DNA from: Eretmocerus hayati
Taxonomy: Eukaryota > Arthropoda > Insecta > Hymenoptera > Aphelinidae
Assembly: GCA_029851415.1 (NCBI GenBank)
Contig: CM056741.1
Span: 163,419,685 to 163,483,684 of the forward strand
Reading direction: 5' to 3'
DNA: 64,000 bases
The notes below the pieces were generated by a model. That model ran no database searches. It was not told the DNA's origin and was given only the letters and a program-made list of their open reading frames with translations. This document shows positions 12,401 to 27,550 of this stretch, in pieces. How positions within the stretch are numbered: position 1 is the stretch's first letter; each line of letters starts with the position of its first letter. Made by a program: the position numbers and the translations under genes.

Positions 12401-14415
12401 AGTCAGAGAACACCACTACAACATTTGAGCTGAGAGACTAGGGAAATTATCATTGCACAAAATCAAAAGAGCTGACTCCAGTTTAAGGCAAAGAATTTCA
12501 TTGGAAGAGTATGAAATCAGATCGATTACAACAGCAGGCCAAGATGTTTCAAACTTACCGCTGGGCTCTGGCTTGATAGGAGTGCCATCCGGTGTGGCTG
12601 GCATCGTTTCCGTCACATTTGCACTCAGATGACTCTTGTTCACACCAGACATATACTCGCCTGTATCAAACACACTCCTATCCTGTATAACTTGAGTTAG
12701 ATACGGTGCCAGTCTATTGTTGCAAGCTTGTGCATACAGCCTGAGACATTCGCCAATTTGATTTTCCCCAAGAAGTTTGAACCATTCATCAATCGGTTGT
12801 GGCTGCTGTGGTTGCTGCTGTTTAACATTGTTGTTGTTCGTATTGGTGGTTGTCGTATTGGTGAGCTTCTGAACGGTAGATTTTCCGACACGAAGAATTC
12901 CATCACGAACTGTTTTGGCAATAGGTGTGTGCTTGCCTAACCGACAGATCTACAAAGAAAATGATGAAACAATGATTAAACAGCTCAGTTTCAGTTAATT
13001 ATTCAATCTTTATTGTCAGGCATTTGACCGAGTCACTATCCTCAATTGACAGGGCGCCTTTCAAAAAATCACCGAAATCATCGAATGGATCGTATTTTTA
13101 TATACCGAAACATAGGGTAATCCAGATCACGCAATGTAAGTCGGACGACCCTGTGAATTTAGTGCCTTTCATCATGAAGTAATTAATGCTAGCTCCAAGG
13201 ATGTTCCCAAAATTGTCAATATCATTCTACGCGCACAAATCATTCCATCTTACGGTAATGCGATGAGAGAATTCAATTCAGATGATCATTCTGACGGGAT
13301 TCAGTCAGGTTCATCTGAGACCAAAGATTACAATATAAAGAAATGCAAAGAGACGCCTCAAAATGATTTACTTACTTCATACGTTGTCGATAACTCTCTG
13401 AAGAACGTTTTGACTTTGCTCACAACGTAATCATTATCGGGCGAGAGGACCACGTAAGCCACATCTCTTGGACCAGCATAAGGTTCAAGAAGGAGTTTTT
13501 CCCAGTAGCTGAGAGCATACGGCGATAATGACAACCAGTCCCTGTCATAACCGACGACAAGGGCTGGGACGGGTTGCGGCTCGCATCGATCCTTCGTGTC
13601 TCGACCAGCCAGCCTGTGGAATCCTCGCCATGTGAGAATTCTCACAGTGTAAGGTGCATCCCACATTCTAGTTGCCTTTTGTTGAATGGCTTCCTGCAGC
13701 AAAGGCTGAACGGTCTTCATAACTCGTATAATATCTCCGTTGCACTGAGGACCCTTTGCTCGAAGAAAAGACCAACTATGCACACCACTCATACGTTGGT
13801 TGCGATCCACGTTTCCTAAAAAGAGATGTGATAAGGGTAAGCTGAGTCTCGGTTCATTTTCGAGCTCGATTCTGATTTTTATGCTATAAGACTGTGCTAG
13901 TTAGACTCTTCAAATTGGCGTGTACTTTTGATCTGTCAAGGAAGAGGAGAATGTACTGACTGGGACGTACTACTCTATCTGCAGTGATTTTATAAGACAA
14001 GAGGAATGTCAAATCAAAACTACTCACCATCAAGCTTGCCTTGATCGATTGCCGCTAACGACAGTTCGTTCCCATCGTTGTATTCAAGCGTATTGACACT
14101 GAGTGCACTCGGCCGAGTTCGATTGTTGGCGTACAATCTTGCCGCCCTGTACATACTACTAGCCGAACTTTGCACAATGAGGCATTGCTCTCTAAGTAGT
14201 TCAAGCACACTCAATGGAACAACATCAATGCCCTCGGGTGGACTTTTGGAATCACAACAGGCAATAGCCGCGAGACTGGCCTTTTTCTTTTCGGCTGGGT
14301 CTTCAGCTATGCCCGTAATCTCCATCTCATCCTCGTAAAATAGTCCAGCTCTATGAGCTAAACGACGATTCACGACTGCACTAAAACCACAACTACACCT
14401 GATTTGATCATCCTC
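9441..14415 (-). other. MED13: MED13 C-terminal domain (PIWI-like fold of the family)
   Basis: Ten exons encode the C-terminal half, which in MED13 structures adopts MID/PIWI-like folds similar to Argonaute. Blocks seen in order: [163 protein letters not shown] and NALSWL. Introns are short (103-426 bp), unlike the 5' half. Confidence 0.92.
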
Positions 14416-17400
14416 CTGAAAAACACAGAGAAATTATTTTCATTTACTTTGGACGTGAAACAAATATAAAAATATGGGCCATATTCATGAATAAATTACT
14501 CATCTACTGTAGCAATTATTGCTAAAATTAATAAGGGGTTCATTACCTGGAAGACATTACTGTTGTTACCCCAAGAGCCAGCAAGATACGTTCCCGCATC
14601 GGCACCCTTGATGTTACCAACGACTTTCGGTCCAGCATTGCAAACGCACAAACTACAACTGTCGAAATTGTGATCGCGGAAAATGTTGAGGGCGGTGTCA
14701 CCCAGAAGTATGTTGACCATGAGCGAGTTAGACTCAGGCATACGAATTGGCCCAGGCGTGTCAGGTTCGATACTATTGAGATTCTTGTTGAGGTAAGATG
14801 AGGTTGTGGAAGTTGCAGGAGATGGCTGATCGTAAGGAGGAGGAGGAGGCCGTACTGCACCGGCCATCTGCGGTCCTCGATATGGAATACCTAATTGCGC
14901 AGGGCTCGCTGGCAGTAACGTCTGTGGGTGGTGATGCTGTTGCTGTTGGTGAATCATTTGTTGTGGGTGAAGCAGCTGTTGCTGCTGCTGCTGCTGCTGT
15001 TGATGATGTTGGTGTTGTTGCTGTTGTTGATGTTGCTGTTGTTGTTGCTGCTGCTGATGTTGCTGTTGCTGCTGTATCGAACTCACTCGTGTCTGTTGCG
15101 TTGACTTTTCGTGGTTGCTGGAAATCACAAATGTTAAGAATGTCATTCGATTCGATATATAGCAAGATTTTCGTTAAAATTACAGTAATTTTTGAGAGTA
15201 TACTCAAAACAAAGTTCCTTGCAGCATCTCAAACTCATGTAATGGAAATTTTCATCAAATTGATCCTATTCTTTCCATAATCAGCAAAGCTTACTTTGGA
15301 ATAGCAAAGATTTTTCAATCAATCTAGCCCAGCTAAGCCTGTGTCATGTTTGAATCGCTCTTTCTGTTGTACTACAAGGTTTTGATATGCAGACCAATTT
15401 TTCAAACCAGAATTCTAACACATACCTTCGTTCGGGATTTGCATTACTACATTGCCAAGAACTCCTGTAGATACAGTGTGGAGGTAGGATGACGGGCGGC
15501 AGGCTTTGGCTAGGCAGGTTCGTGAGCGGCGCGTACTTGGAACTCCCGACGAGTTTACAAATAGTGGGCGGCCTAAACACATACGACCAGTCTTCGATTG
15601 GTTCTTCCGGTGGAGATCCCATATTTGGATAAATATCGGGTGTTTGACGCTGCTGTTGCTGGTATGTTGACCGCTGCTGAACGAGTTGAGTACTCATTCC
15701 AAGCTCAGTCTGCTCGAGGCTGGGGTCACTCATCTGGCATGGGGAGGCAACAGGATTGTGTTCGAGCGATGGTGGCGTTGGGAACATTTTCGACAACTCT
15801 TCGGGCCGCAGAACACCCACGCTCCGGTTGCAGTTGGACGATGAGGACGACGACGAAGAAGAGTTGTTGAGTTTACCCGAGCTAGAGCAGTTGGCGTTCG
15901 ATCCCGTAGAACCTACGCCACCTGCACCGTCGAGTCGAGTATCTTGTCCATCATGGATTCCACCACCGCCAGATTTGTTCGAGCCAGGAGGAGTCTGCAC
16001 CTGCAGCTGGTTGAGATGCTAAAAAAGAAGGAACAAGGTCATGTACTTTTTTTTTCATATTTTCTAATAACAACATAAATATCGAAAAAAATTCAAGTAA
16101 TATTGATCTAGTCCGTAGCTTGCGGAAGAGGCAAGCTTCAGCTCTGAGTGAGTTGAGGCAGTTTAATAGGCGCAAAGCGAGAGGCTCGCTTCTCGATTCA
16201 AGCGCGCTCGACTAGCCGAGTCAATATTTGTTCTTTGTTTAAGCGACAAAAGGCAGCTTCTGTATGAAGGGCAAATGAGAAGCCGTGTTCTTGAGGGTAA
16301 ATTGAAACGTTACGGATAAATAATCGAGCCATTGATCGATCGGTTGGGACTTTTTATAGCCAAGAACATTGATCCAATGAATACTCTCTAAAAGAATAAA
16401 TTGGGAAAGAGACATCCAACTCTTTTTTATGCTACACATGCTTCACATAAATTACTGATCCAGAATATAATGGAGCCCGGGGTGTTATTTCAATTTAGTA
16501 ATGCAAATCGGTCGAATCAGATTATTCAAATTTTATATCGAACATCTGTTTTGTCGAGATTACAGATTTTATACGTAAATTAGAATTGAAAAATTACTCA
16601 CCGTTTCGTCACTGGAGGTGTCTGGGTCGGAATTATCAAAAATTTGATCCAAGTCTTTATACGACGCCTGAAGACCTTCACTAGTAAATAGAGAGCTAGG
16701 CTTAGATTCATCCCTTTGCCTTTTGAGTCCATCAACGCCAGCGCCGTTTTCCTCTCCAGTCACATCAAATTCGTATGGATCTGGCCTCCCACTGAGGTAT
16801 TCACCCTGGAAAAGAGATTTCAAACTCAATCCAATATCCCAATTCCCATTCATTCATGAAGCTAGAAGTGAGAGATTAATGAGAACAACTTCATCAACAT
16901 TTGACTGGCTGGCATGTCTCTGAGCGGTACTGTATTCTAAGAGACGAAAATTTTCTATGTCAACTGAGTACGGGTGCCTGCATGAGCATTACCATGCAAA
17001 TATTTTTTCAATATCATTAATCAAAAAACAATGTAATCATAGCAGAATTTGCGGTCAAAAAATATCCAAAGATGGTTCGTATCTTCGTAACTAACTCGCG
17101 CGCATTAAGGCCATGTCTGAGTCTCGCGGCAAAAACGGGGTTACAAGTTACGCGATGGTTCTAACACCAATTGAGACGGGGGTGATCGCAAATGACGCGA
17201 AATCGCTTGAGGAATGTGCCTCTGGTACGATCTGTGAGGATAAACGTCTCTCACTCTTGACGGAGGAATCGAAGAATCGCGAGATATTCCGATTCTGATT
17301 CTCAGGAAGCGTGATCTTGCACGTTACATCGAGTTTTGAGGAAGATCGAGACGTATATCCTGACTGATCGTACCAGAGGCTCATTTCTAGAGCAATTCCG

Positions 17401-20400
17401 AGTAATTTGCGACCAACCCCGTCTCAATTGATGGAAAAACCATTGCGAAAAATGTAACCCCGTTTTGCGCGAGACTCCGACACGGCCTTAAGAGCCGTCA
17501 AAATCGTATTACTCGGGGCTGCAAAAATTTAACTCACCAGTTCTGGATTTTCTTTTTACAAATAAGACCTGCACAATACATAGGAGACTTACGACTCATA
17601 GTAATTTTATGAGAAATCCGAGTTTGGCGTGCTTGCCTACCAAGATATTCATTTAGTGGTGCAGTGATTAATTAAAATATTGTACTCACACTTGCGAGGC
17701 CAGGCTCCTGTTTGATTTCAACCTTTCCCAAGGAAGACGATGAGGTGAGCTGCTGTTGCTGCTGCTGATGTTCAGGAGTCGCGGAACCACTCGCTGCAGT
17801 ACCACCTGGCTGTCCATCGACGTTCGACAACGAAGGCGTAGGTGGATAAAGATTCGCGGAGCCAAGACTCCGCTCCAAAGGCGTAGGCGTAAGCTTGACC
17901 CGCTTGACCGGATGGTTAAGCCACGCTTCCTGCGTCGAGTAGTCGTATAACCAGGGTAACTGCTGCTCATCCTCCATCAAAGCGCTCTCGTACTCACGAG
18001 AGTTCAGCATTGGACGCTTCAAGGATAAAATCACCGGCGCATAATTCGAGTGCTGTCGGTGCTGGTGGTGTTGATGGTGCTGGTGCATCGACTGAGATTG
18101 ACCTTGGCTGCCGCATAATGTTATTGGACTCGATGGTTGAGCACTACTTGACGATATGGATTTAGGACCCTGTAAATTGAAACAATTGATTGAGTGTCAT
18201 CTGAAAAGTAATTTACAATATCGACTTGATTAGGAACTGGAATGAATTCATGCGGCAAGTAGAAAAGTGGAAGAAGTTTTGAGCAGATAGCAGTGAAATA
18301 ATCAGAGAAAAACGCATCATATTAAGAGCAACATTGTAAGACTCAATGTTTCCATTTCAATATGAGCCAAATCCTCACTATGCTTGAGCAATTAGAGTGT
18401 AAGATCTTTTATTGGCTTCCAATCTCTGTCAAAAAAGTTATTTTGCTAGCTGATGCGAGAGCTGCATAGCTTGTACCTTTGCAGAAGATTGATGCAAGCT
18501 CAGAAAAAGCTCATCTCCTCACACTAAGATGCAATAAGACAAAAACAACTGACTGCTTATAATGATCATTGTCATTCGTCAAACCAAAAATGAATGCTTG
18601 ACATTCACAAGTAACAAAAAGCTCTTCGAAAAATTTCAACAATTCGTAGTTTCATTGTCAAAAAATGTGAAGGAGGACACGACTGTATCAGGACCAGAAA
18701 ATTGTTGGATATGATTTTTTTTAATGTGAAAAAATGAGCGTGCTCAAATTTTGAAAAGAAATCAACATTAAAAACAGAATGAGTAACTTGATGAATGAAA
18801 TATGTAGTACACGCAGCGGGATCGACCCGATAAGGCGGATAGAGCCAGACGCAATAAGTAGGGAGGGAGGATAGAGGGTGTGAGTGCGGAGAGCATTTGG
18901 GTACCTGCTGAGAGGGTGTGAGGGGCGGCTGGGCGGCGCTGCTTGGTGGCTGGCTACCCGAATGGTGTGGCTGGGGGCTGAGGCTGGGCGGTGCGGCCGA
19001 GTTGAGCGCGTCGCCACCGGCCGGGGGTACAGAGGCCGGCTGCTCAGAATGCGGCGTGGGCAGGGGCGAGGGACCCGGCGAGCCTGCCGCCGAACCCACC
19101 GATGCCACAGCTTGAGCTCCTCCTCCACTACCGTCCCCTGAACTGCCACCAGATTGTTGTTGCTGCTGTTGTTGCTGAGACTGTTGCTGAGACTGCGGTT
19201 GCGGACCAACACTTCCAGGACCCACTGATCGAGGATATGATGGGGTATTGCTACCGTCGGCTGGTGGCGTCTTGGATGAGTCGGGCCTTGTCAGCGTTAC
19301 CCTGAAAAGAAAAGCAAAGGGGACGCGCGATGATCCTCATATTAGACTTTTCATTCAAGGGAATTTTGTTTGAGATTAAAATGACTTGAGTTAAATGAAT
19401 ATAGTGTATGACTCTTTCACCCTTGATCCAATGGCAATGGCTATGATTGAAATGGGTGTAAGTTTACGTGAAATTGAGATTGAAATTTTGCGAAGTCTGG
19501 CATTTGCACTCACGTACGTTGTGTATAATGTAGGTAATTGTAAAGAATTCTTACAAGTCTTATTCTATGGCATAGAGGCAAGAAATTTTGATCATGAACA
19601 AGCCTTTACCATGAATTTATTGCTGGATTATTGGAATTTTTTTGAATGGTTCATCTCTCAACAAGTCGCATCGATTTTGATGACTCTTAAATTTTACAAA
19701 CTGGTTCAAAAGGACCTTGAACCACGTGAAAAACTACAGAAGAAATTCATTTTGTTTCAACAATCTGGTGTGATTGAGACATGACAACTTTGCATAGATA
19801 ATATACGTCACGTGATGATGGCAAAAGATGAAAGTCACAGTAAGTAATCAAGGGTTGATAGAAATTAAGCTAACTAACGAACTCACAATATGTGATCTAT
19901 GCCAACATCAGTATCTAATTGATTAGGTATGATCGTCAAGTTCACCGATAATTCATTCCTATCGGTGACTCATAAATATTCAACCCGAAAATCAAGAATC
20001 TGAATCCTAAAAATCTGATTTGTTTTATCAAGCTAGAAATCTTCAAATTCAAGTTTCACGTTTGTTCTATAATTACACTATTGACTTTTTTCGATCATCA
20101 ATAAGATTCTCGAGCTCAGGTCTGATGACACATTTCAATTGATTGCAAATATTGACAGACTATGAAAAATTCTCTATATGGAATCGACGATTGAGATAAT
20201 GTCATATACAAAAGAAGTTGAGCAAACGCAGAATATACTTGACACGTTTAAATATTATGTTGAACTAGGGGAGCGGAATATCAGTTGTGGATAAAAAAGT
20301 ATTTTACAGACGAAAATCTTTAAACTATTTAATCGAAGATGCATCCCATGTCCATTAAGGAGAATGTCATTTTTGAAGTGCGAGTGTTTGTGGTATGAAT

Positions 20401-23400
20401 CAGATATTAATGTCATACCCATCGAATCCTCACGTCCTTTTCTGATTTTGATGAATATTATTCAATAGTCAAATACATGCAAATACTATGAAAAAAAGCA
20501 CAATTTACTCCAAGATGATTGGCAGAAAATTCGCACATTATGAACACAAGTGACAATCTAGCCAATTAGCAAACATTCATTCAACAAGCACCAACATAAT
20601 ACCAATGCATGCAATTCTTATTGTGGTAAATTAGACAGAGATGGAAAACCATAAATATGTACAGTTTTATCGATTATTCACGAAGAATGCGCCACCGCGT
20701 TTTCCTGAAGAATATGACTATGATATTCCACATGGTTAAAAGAAATCGTAAATGATTAATGCCAGTGTCGCCTGATTACGTATGATGCGCAGGTTTGTTA
20801 AGCAATACTTCTTGTTGGGTATGTCGATCCATAACAGTTATATATACAAACTTATACATATATTATATTAAATTGTGATTAAGAATCTAAGCGCCAATAT
20901 GATTTCTTTGTGATGGTAATTGTAAGCAGTAGGCAGCAATGAGATATACGATAGTGATAATTTGAGCTTCTCTTATCTTCAAACGAGATGATTGCCGTTT
21001 GCATAGTTATGGAATCTAACAGAATGTAGAGTCAACGGAAATTCATTCAAGGATTTTGTTGACCATCGTCATCAATGGCAAGATGATCGTGAACTACTTG
21101 ATGTTTCCTTTATTTCACGCGTAATTAGAAAACTGTCAGATAAATTGATGAATCATCTAATTCAAAGACAAAAGATTACAACAAAATTTTTTGGGAAGAA
21201 ATGTGGTCGTAAGATTTTAAAAATGGAATTTAGGGAATAAACTTTTACGCAAAATCAATGCTAAAGATGCACTACTCCACGCAAAATTCATCAAAACACT
21301 CGGTAGAAAATTCTTTCCACAGACAAATCAGATAGGATTAGGACGAATCGTATCATATCATATTGTGATATGAATGTTGAGATATCCAAATACCATGCAG
21401 CAAATTGCTGATTTTATATTCTTAAAGAGAGGAAAAAATGTCTGGACACCTATATTTTTTCTTCAATGTAAGCTCGGAAGGGTGCTCCGGAAATATTCCA
21501 GATATGGCGTAAAAATACATTGTTTCTAATGAACCCTCAGTCGCAATGTTAATGAGCTGTAACAATCTGCTAGCCACGTATGAAAGCAGAGAAAATTTCA
21601 CTTCACGGTTCAGTTTTTTCATGATGACGACAGATTGGAATCATTACACCAAAAGGCATGCATCATCAGAAATTTTGAAAATCAGTCCTCAGAAAGCAAA
21701 AAATATTAGTAAAACCGTGAAGCATCATCTCTCTGCGTGCAATTCGCTCCAGGACCTTGATACGCGCTATTGATTAATATGAGGAGGTGAGAGAGCGATC
21801 GGTGGGCGAGCGATGGGCAGAGGTGGTTTTGTGATGATATCAGACGTTTACAAAAAATGAATAATTCATAATTAGTAAACCGGACAAGGAGAACTTCAGG
21901 ATACCAGGTAGTTCAATGATTTTGGGAAGGGATAAGGGCCTAGGGTTACACCCACCTTGGGGTATTAGCAGGCATAGTAGGGGCACGAGTGGGTGGACAG
22001 CGAGCAGGCGTTGTTGATGTAGTTGGATCCCAATTTAAGTTGGGCCTACGGTGGAACGGTACCATAGACGACCTGCTGCTTCGATTGCTGCTGGAAGAAC
22101 CTTTTTCCTTCGAACTGCCAGAGCCTGAAGACGAACTAGTGCCACTGGCAGCAGACGAGCTACCACCAGAGCCAGATTTGCTACTATTGCTGCTGTTGCT
22201 GCCACCCACGTGGGGGCTATTGCCACTGCTACTACTGTTGTTATTACTACTAGTTGAATTGCTCGTACTACCACTGGAGGATTTGTGACTGGTCTGCTTA
22301 GATTCCTCGCTCGATTTCTTTTTGCTCCGCTTGCTTCCTCGCGCCCTTAAATATTTGTCACATCTGTGTCAAATTGTATGCGCTTTCTTTTCCTTATTTT
22401 CAAGCTTTTTAGAATTCGATACGGCCCTTATTATTCTCATGGACTGCGCAATTTGGTTCTTCACACAAATTTTTGTTTCCGGACGATTGAGCACAGTGGG
22501 GTTTCGTAAAGAAGGATGTTCATCAGACAGTAGTCAAAAGTAATGATAAGCTTTTTTGAAAAGATTTTGGAATTGCGCCTTGTCTATCCCAGTTCAGTAT
22601 CCAAAAAACTGAAGAATGCTGCGAGCTACTGTGAATGCGATTATGATGATTGATTGATGATTTATTGTGCGATTTTTGTTCTTTTATGACCGACTAGAGT
22701 TGGGCAACGAATTTCACGGTGTCACGAAATGGGAATTCGTCTTCCATGAGATCCAAAATTTGAATTGACTTCGAATACACATTACCCAAAAGTGAACATT
22801 TTGACGCTTGAAAAACTAGAACAAAATAATTGCATGGTTCTTCCATACAACTTACTCATAAACGACTGAATTGAGAATGAAACATGTTTTTATTAATCAT
22901 GACTGGGTATATTTCAATTAATTCATTGATGAACCGTAAAACGTAGTACTCGAATTTCGCTCAAAAATCTGGATAATACAGCATATGATTTACAGATTTT
23001 CTCACAGGGGGGAAAGCAAGCAATATAAGGACATATATTTGTACATCGCGGGAACCGATTTTTTCTGTACACGCAATGCCATGGAATGATTCCTGGTGTT
23101 TCAAACGGCGTCAATTGATCAATGTCCACATTACTCTATTCCGACTATTATTCTGAATCAACGCAAATTGGTCACAATTAATAAAACTATTGTTAACACG
23201 ATATAACTTCTTGGAGAAGTCAAGCAGCATGGAAAACTACGTCAAATTCATGCAAAAACGCTGCAGTCTATTATATGCAATTGTGAGCAAAGAAATACAC
23301 ACGATTGAGCTGAGTGACTTTCTGATGACCAGTAGAAGTTATCCATCAAGATTGAGTTTTGTATTCAAACAATTTTGGACCAAGGCAAGTAGAGCAGAAC

Positions 23401-26400
23401 AAAAGAATGTCCCTTTAAACAGATTTCCATGTGCAAATCTATGGTGTGGCTCTTTGCACAGGCCACATATAGACTCTCAAATCATTGTGAAAACTAGGTA
23501 TGAGTTCACTGCAGATAAGAAGAGTATAAAGACACGATAAAGCATGACTTTTGAAGGACCATAACACCCCTCTATCACTTTGCATGCTATCGTGAGGTTT
23601 TCTTTACAAGAGTTTTTCAAAAATAAACATCTGCTTTGATCCATGGTGCATTATGTAGCTCACTTCAAATCATCAACAGCAGATACTTGTTTTTCTACAT
23701 ATACTGTTTCAAATCTTTTGAAACTACGTAGAGAGCATTGCACACGCGCATCGGCATCAACACAAAACAGTATAGACTAGAGAGTAGAGAGACAGAATAG
23801 GTATCTCGCAACATGCGTTCAACATTCTAAATATCAAAACAGTACTCACTTGGAGCAGCTACAGCTAGTTCGAAGGGTAGGATCAGCAAAATTCCAGTTT
23901 CCTAGCTCGGTATTATGCCTATCGGAGCCTACGATACACTCAGCCCATACACGTTCGGGCAACTCGGTCGCAGGTCCAAGCTCCCGCTGCATCGATAGCG
24001 GGTGCTCGTAACTTGCCGGACTCGTTGGCGGTGATAGAGGTAGTGTTATCTCCATTATACCAGGACCATTGATTTGATGCTGCTGGACTGTGTTGTTGTT
24101 ACCACCAGGCATGCCTTGAGTAACTCCAGAAGGTGGTCCATGGCAAACGTTAGAACTTGTATGCCCTGAGGTTGACAGGGGAGTACCTGAAGGTCCGTGT
24201 TGATGTTGATTTGCGCCGTTACCAGCCTGATTCGAAGCCATGGCCATTGTAACGAGTGGACTTTCGTCCATGTCGGTAACTAAGACGTAGCAGGAAGGAT
24301 AACGCATTCGAACACCACCGACTAAAACCTCTACTAGAGCAGGAAGACCGGGCTCCAAACCCGAACTATTTATCGGGTAGAAGTGCTTCCACTCGTCAAG
24401 AAGTTGCGAGTCTACACGGCCGACTTGACCCGTCAGAGTGCCTGCTAGACCGTAAGGTGCCAGGATCACTGAAACAATGACACAAATTGGTTAGAAATCA
24501 TGTACTCTTTGTCATCGTTCGTTCTCGATGACCATGAGTATCATCAATTGCAAACTTTGTGCTCGAGAAGTGCAGAAAATCACAATATTCATGATTAAAG
24601 GCTTTGTGGTTCCTTATTGGAAATTGCTCCTTATGGATCATGATTTCAATCATGTCAACTTTATGAATCTGGAGTAGTGAATTTTCTGAGAAATTTGTCG
24701 AATGGTTTGCTCCTGTAAATCAGAAATAAAGAGCGTGTCTGACCAATGCTCGTCCTTATCTACTTGGAATCAGAGAAATGGAAAATCAGTAGGAAAATTT
24801 TTGAAAAACTTGGACAAACTTTTGGCACACTTTAGATCATTGCATCTCACCTTTCACGGGTGACTGGGATGCTTGGATACGCTGCAAGCATGCCCTCGTC
24901 AGATGTCTGACTGCCGGATGTTGCCTGACGTCAACGCTCGCGCACACCGTGCTCTCGCCGTGGACGAAGAACGCGAACGAAAACGACAAATGACTACTGA
25001 AAATTGAGAGAAAAATGGAACTGTTAGTTCGAGTCAACTAGCTAAAAGGGAGCTTTTGAGTTTCGAGCCATAATCTAATTCATTGCTACATGAACATTTT
25101 CTATATAGTTAAAAATTAAACTCTGTGACAGAAAAACTGTATCCATCATGTGGAGGCCGGATGATATCTAATGGATAAAATAAATAAATTTGTAATAAAG
25201 ATTCAAGATTTTTACCAGATAGGTTAATGAGAGCAAGTTTTTTGGAGACCAATGTCAAATTTCAAAAGAGTATTGATGTGGCAAAAAGATTTATGGAAAG
25301 AATGGAACACTAGAACGATTTTGAAATAATAAACTTTAATATCAAGTCGTAAGACTCACCTGGGACAACGGTGCTTGTCGGAACCATCGTAGGGTTGTAC
25401 AAACCATTTACCGAGGCGTACAAAATCCCGTGATAGTAAGCACCTTTCGATAAGATTGTGTAGAGCTTTGAAGAGAAGCGATCTGCATTCGTACGACAGT
25501 CCGCTCTCCCTGGACCCTTGTTCACCTTCTGAAATTGCCAAATTGAAGATTAATCAGACAGTGTAAGCAAAAATCATCAACTATTGTGGTAACATGAACA
25601 AAGTTTAAGAACTAAAACACCATGGTTTTATTTCTGGCACATTGATTCATTCATGTTAGTTTGAAGTAAAAGAAAAACAAATATTTCAGGGTTGAGCTTT
25701 CAATACTATCACTCGATTCCTATTCATTCGAAAGTTAGAATTCAATGTTTTGACAATAGGATAGAATCTAACATTTCAATGACGAAAGCTTATGTATGAA
25801 GCGTGCGCAGTCTTCATGAAATTTTCTTCAAGCTACCATAGTTAAGACTATTTTTCTTTCTTATCCGAGACTTCTTATAGCGTTAGGATATTTTATAAGG
25901 CAAGCCTGGATAACGTCCGAGAAGAAAAATATCTTATGAAAAATGTATACGTCTATTCGTCATATTCTTCATTGTACTTGCGTCATTTTTCATATTTTAC
26001 TTCACCTCTTCACAACCTTTACTTTTCAGCTAGCTTTCTGACGGCAGCATAAACGCATAATTCAATTTCTATAAAATATGTGTTTTATTTTGAAAAACGT
26101 TTCTAGGATGAAAAGTCATTGAGGCTACAGAGATTTTCTTCTATTGTGAATAATACATTGAACCATGGTGTATTTCAGTTTCAAAACAGGATTATTGAAA
26201 CTTCAATATATTCTATGTCAAAGACTGCAATAGAAGATCGGTATGTTGAATAAAAAATTATGCGTTGACTACTCTAATTACTGCAGGTATATTTTCCCAC
26301 TCAATCGTTCTGGTAAGTGATGTGTGCTCATTATATTCATTACAGTTCATTGAAGCTTGTGAGAAATGAAAACGGTGATATACAGTTCAGCTGTATAGCA

Positions 26401-27502
26401 GGGCACTGCATGTTAGCAAAAACATGAAAATGAAAGAAAAAAGAAAATAATCACAACGTGAAAAAAATAATAATTTCGCTGCCCAGTTGAGCGAGAATAC
26501 GCGAATACTCATTACGAACTACAGCGTAACAATGAAGAATGTAGAACTGCTCGCTCAGTTGGTTAAACGGACGCAAACGTGAGCAGTGTCGATTTTCCAT
26601 GTCAATTGTAACTGCATGCACTCGCTTCATAACGAATGATGAAAGGTACCAAGCTTCTGCTGGATACAATATGCGCGCCAATACATTGCCTCCGGATATA
26701 AAACGATGTTGCACCATTTTTATTGTTTTTTTTTTTCGCAAAACACGAGCAACACTTCACATTGGTTCATTGCTTGCATTTACAAAGTTGAAATAGCAAT
26801 TCACGATTGTTCCAAAACTTTCACACATTTAATTCGAAAATGTAATATTGTGTACCATTTTCAACGGCGAAAAGTTGTTATTTACTCAATATGACAACTT
26901 CATCTCCAGTCTCTATCAAATCATGTTACTTCTCTGTACTTTGCAAACCGATGCAAGCATTTCATCGCTTTCAGAACAGAATTTCAATTAGATTTTTCAC
27001 GCAGTCTCGATCATAGCGTGACAATTCTTGCCATGATATGTATTTGACGCTTACAATCAATTGAGGCTTTGAGTTTCATTTTTTTTATTCGACAGCCATA
27101 TAAAACGTTATTGGATTGTGCCAAAAATTTTTTTTATCCACGGGTCTGTATACAACAAGATTTTCTCAAAAAAATGTTGCACCTTCTAGAATTAGGGTGT
27201 ATCTAAGAGATCCTTATTCGTGCAGCTGAACAGTCGCTAAATAAATAATCAAAATCATTAAAAAGGGATATTTCATAAGAATTTGAAATTAAAAAACGAT
27301 ACAGACGCGATCAAATGGCGTCTGCTAGACGCCTTCGGATCCGGCACGACTCCGTAACTTCGGGGCCGAAGCGCGACGCATGAAAAAAAAACCTGGTGGG
27401 CGCCGGGACAATCGACCGGGTTGTTCCGGTGTCGCGCAAGCGCCCTTCCAGACCATGGAAGGATTTGACTTCGGCGTTTCGAAGTTTCGCGGAGTTCCCA
27501 TG

Positions 27503-27550
<48 letters not shown>

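Larger units (their letters stand above)
14547..22363 (-). other. MED13: MED13 central disordered region with embedded conserved motifs
   Basis: Six exons (21956-22363 down to 14547-15117) encode long Ser, Gln, Pro and Gly runs typical of MED13 linkers. Conserved islands are KCDKYLR with a following Lys/Arg/Ser stretch and MVPFHRR in the first exon; the [13 protein letters not shown] block; SLKRPML and [48 protein letters not shown]; and [18 protein letters not shown]. The IKQEPG motif resembles a sumoylation consensus. These islands fix the reading frame through otherwise low-complexity sequence. Confidence 0.9.
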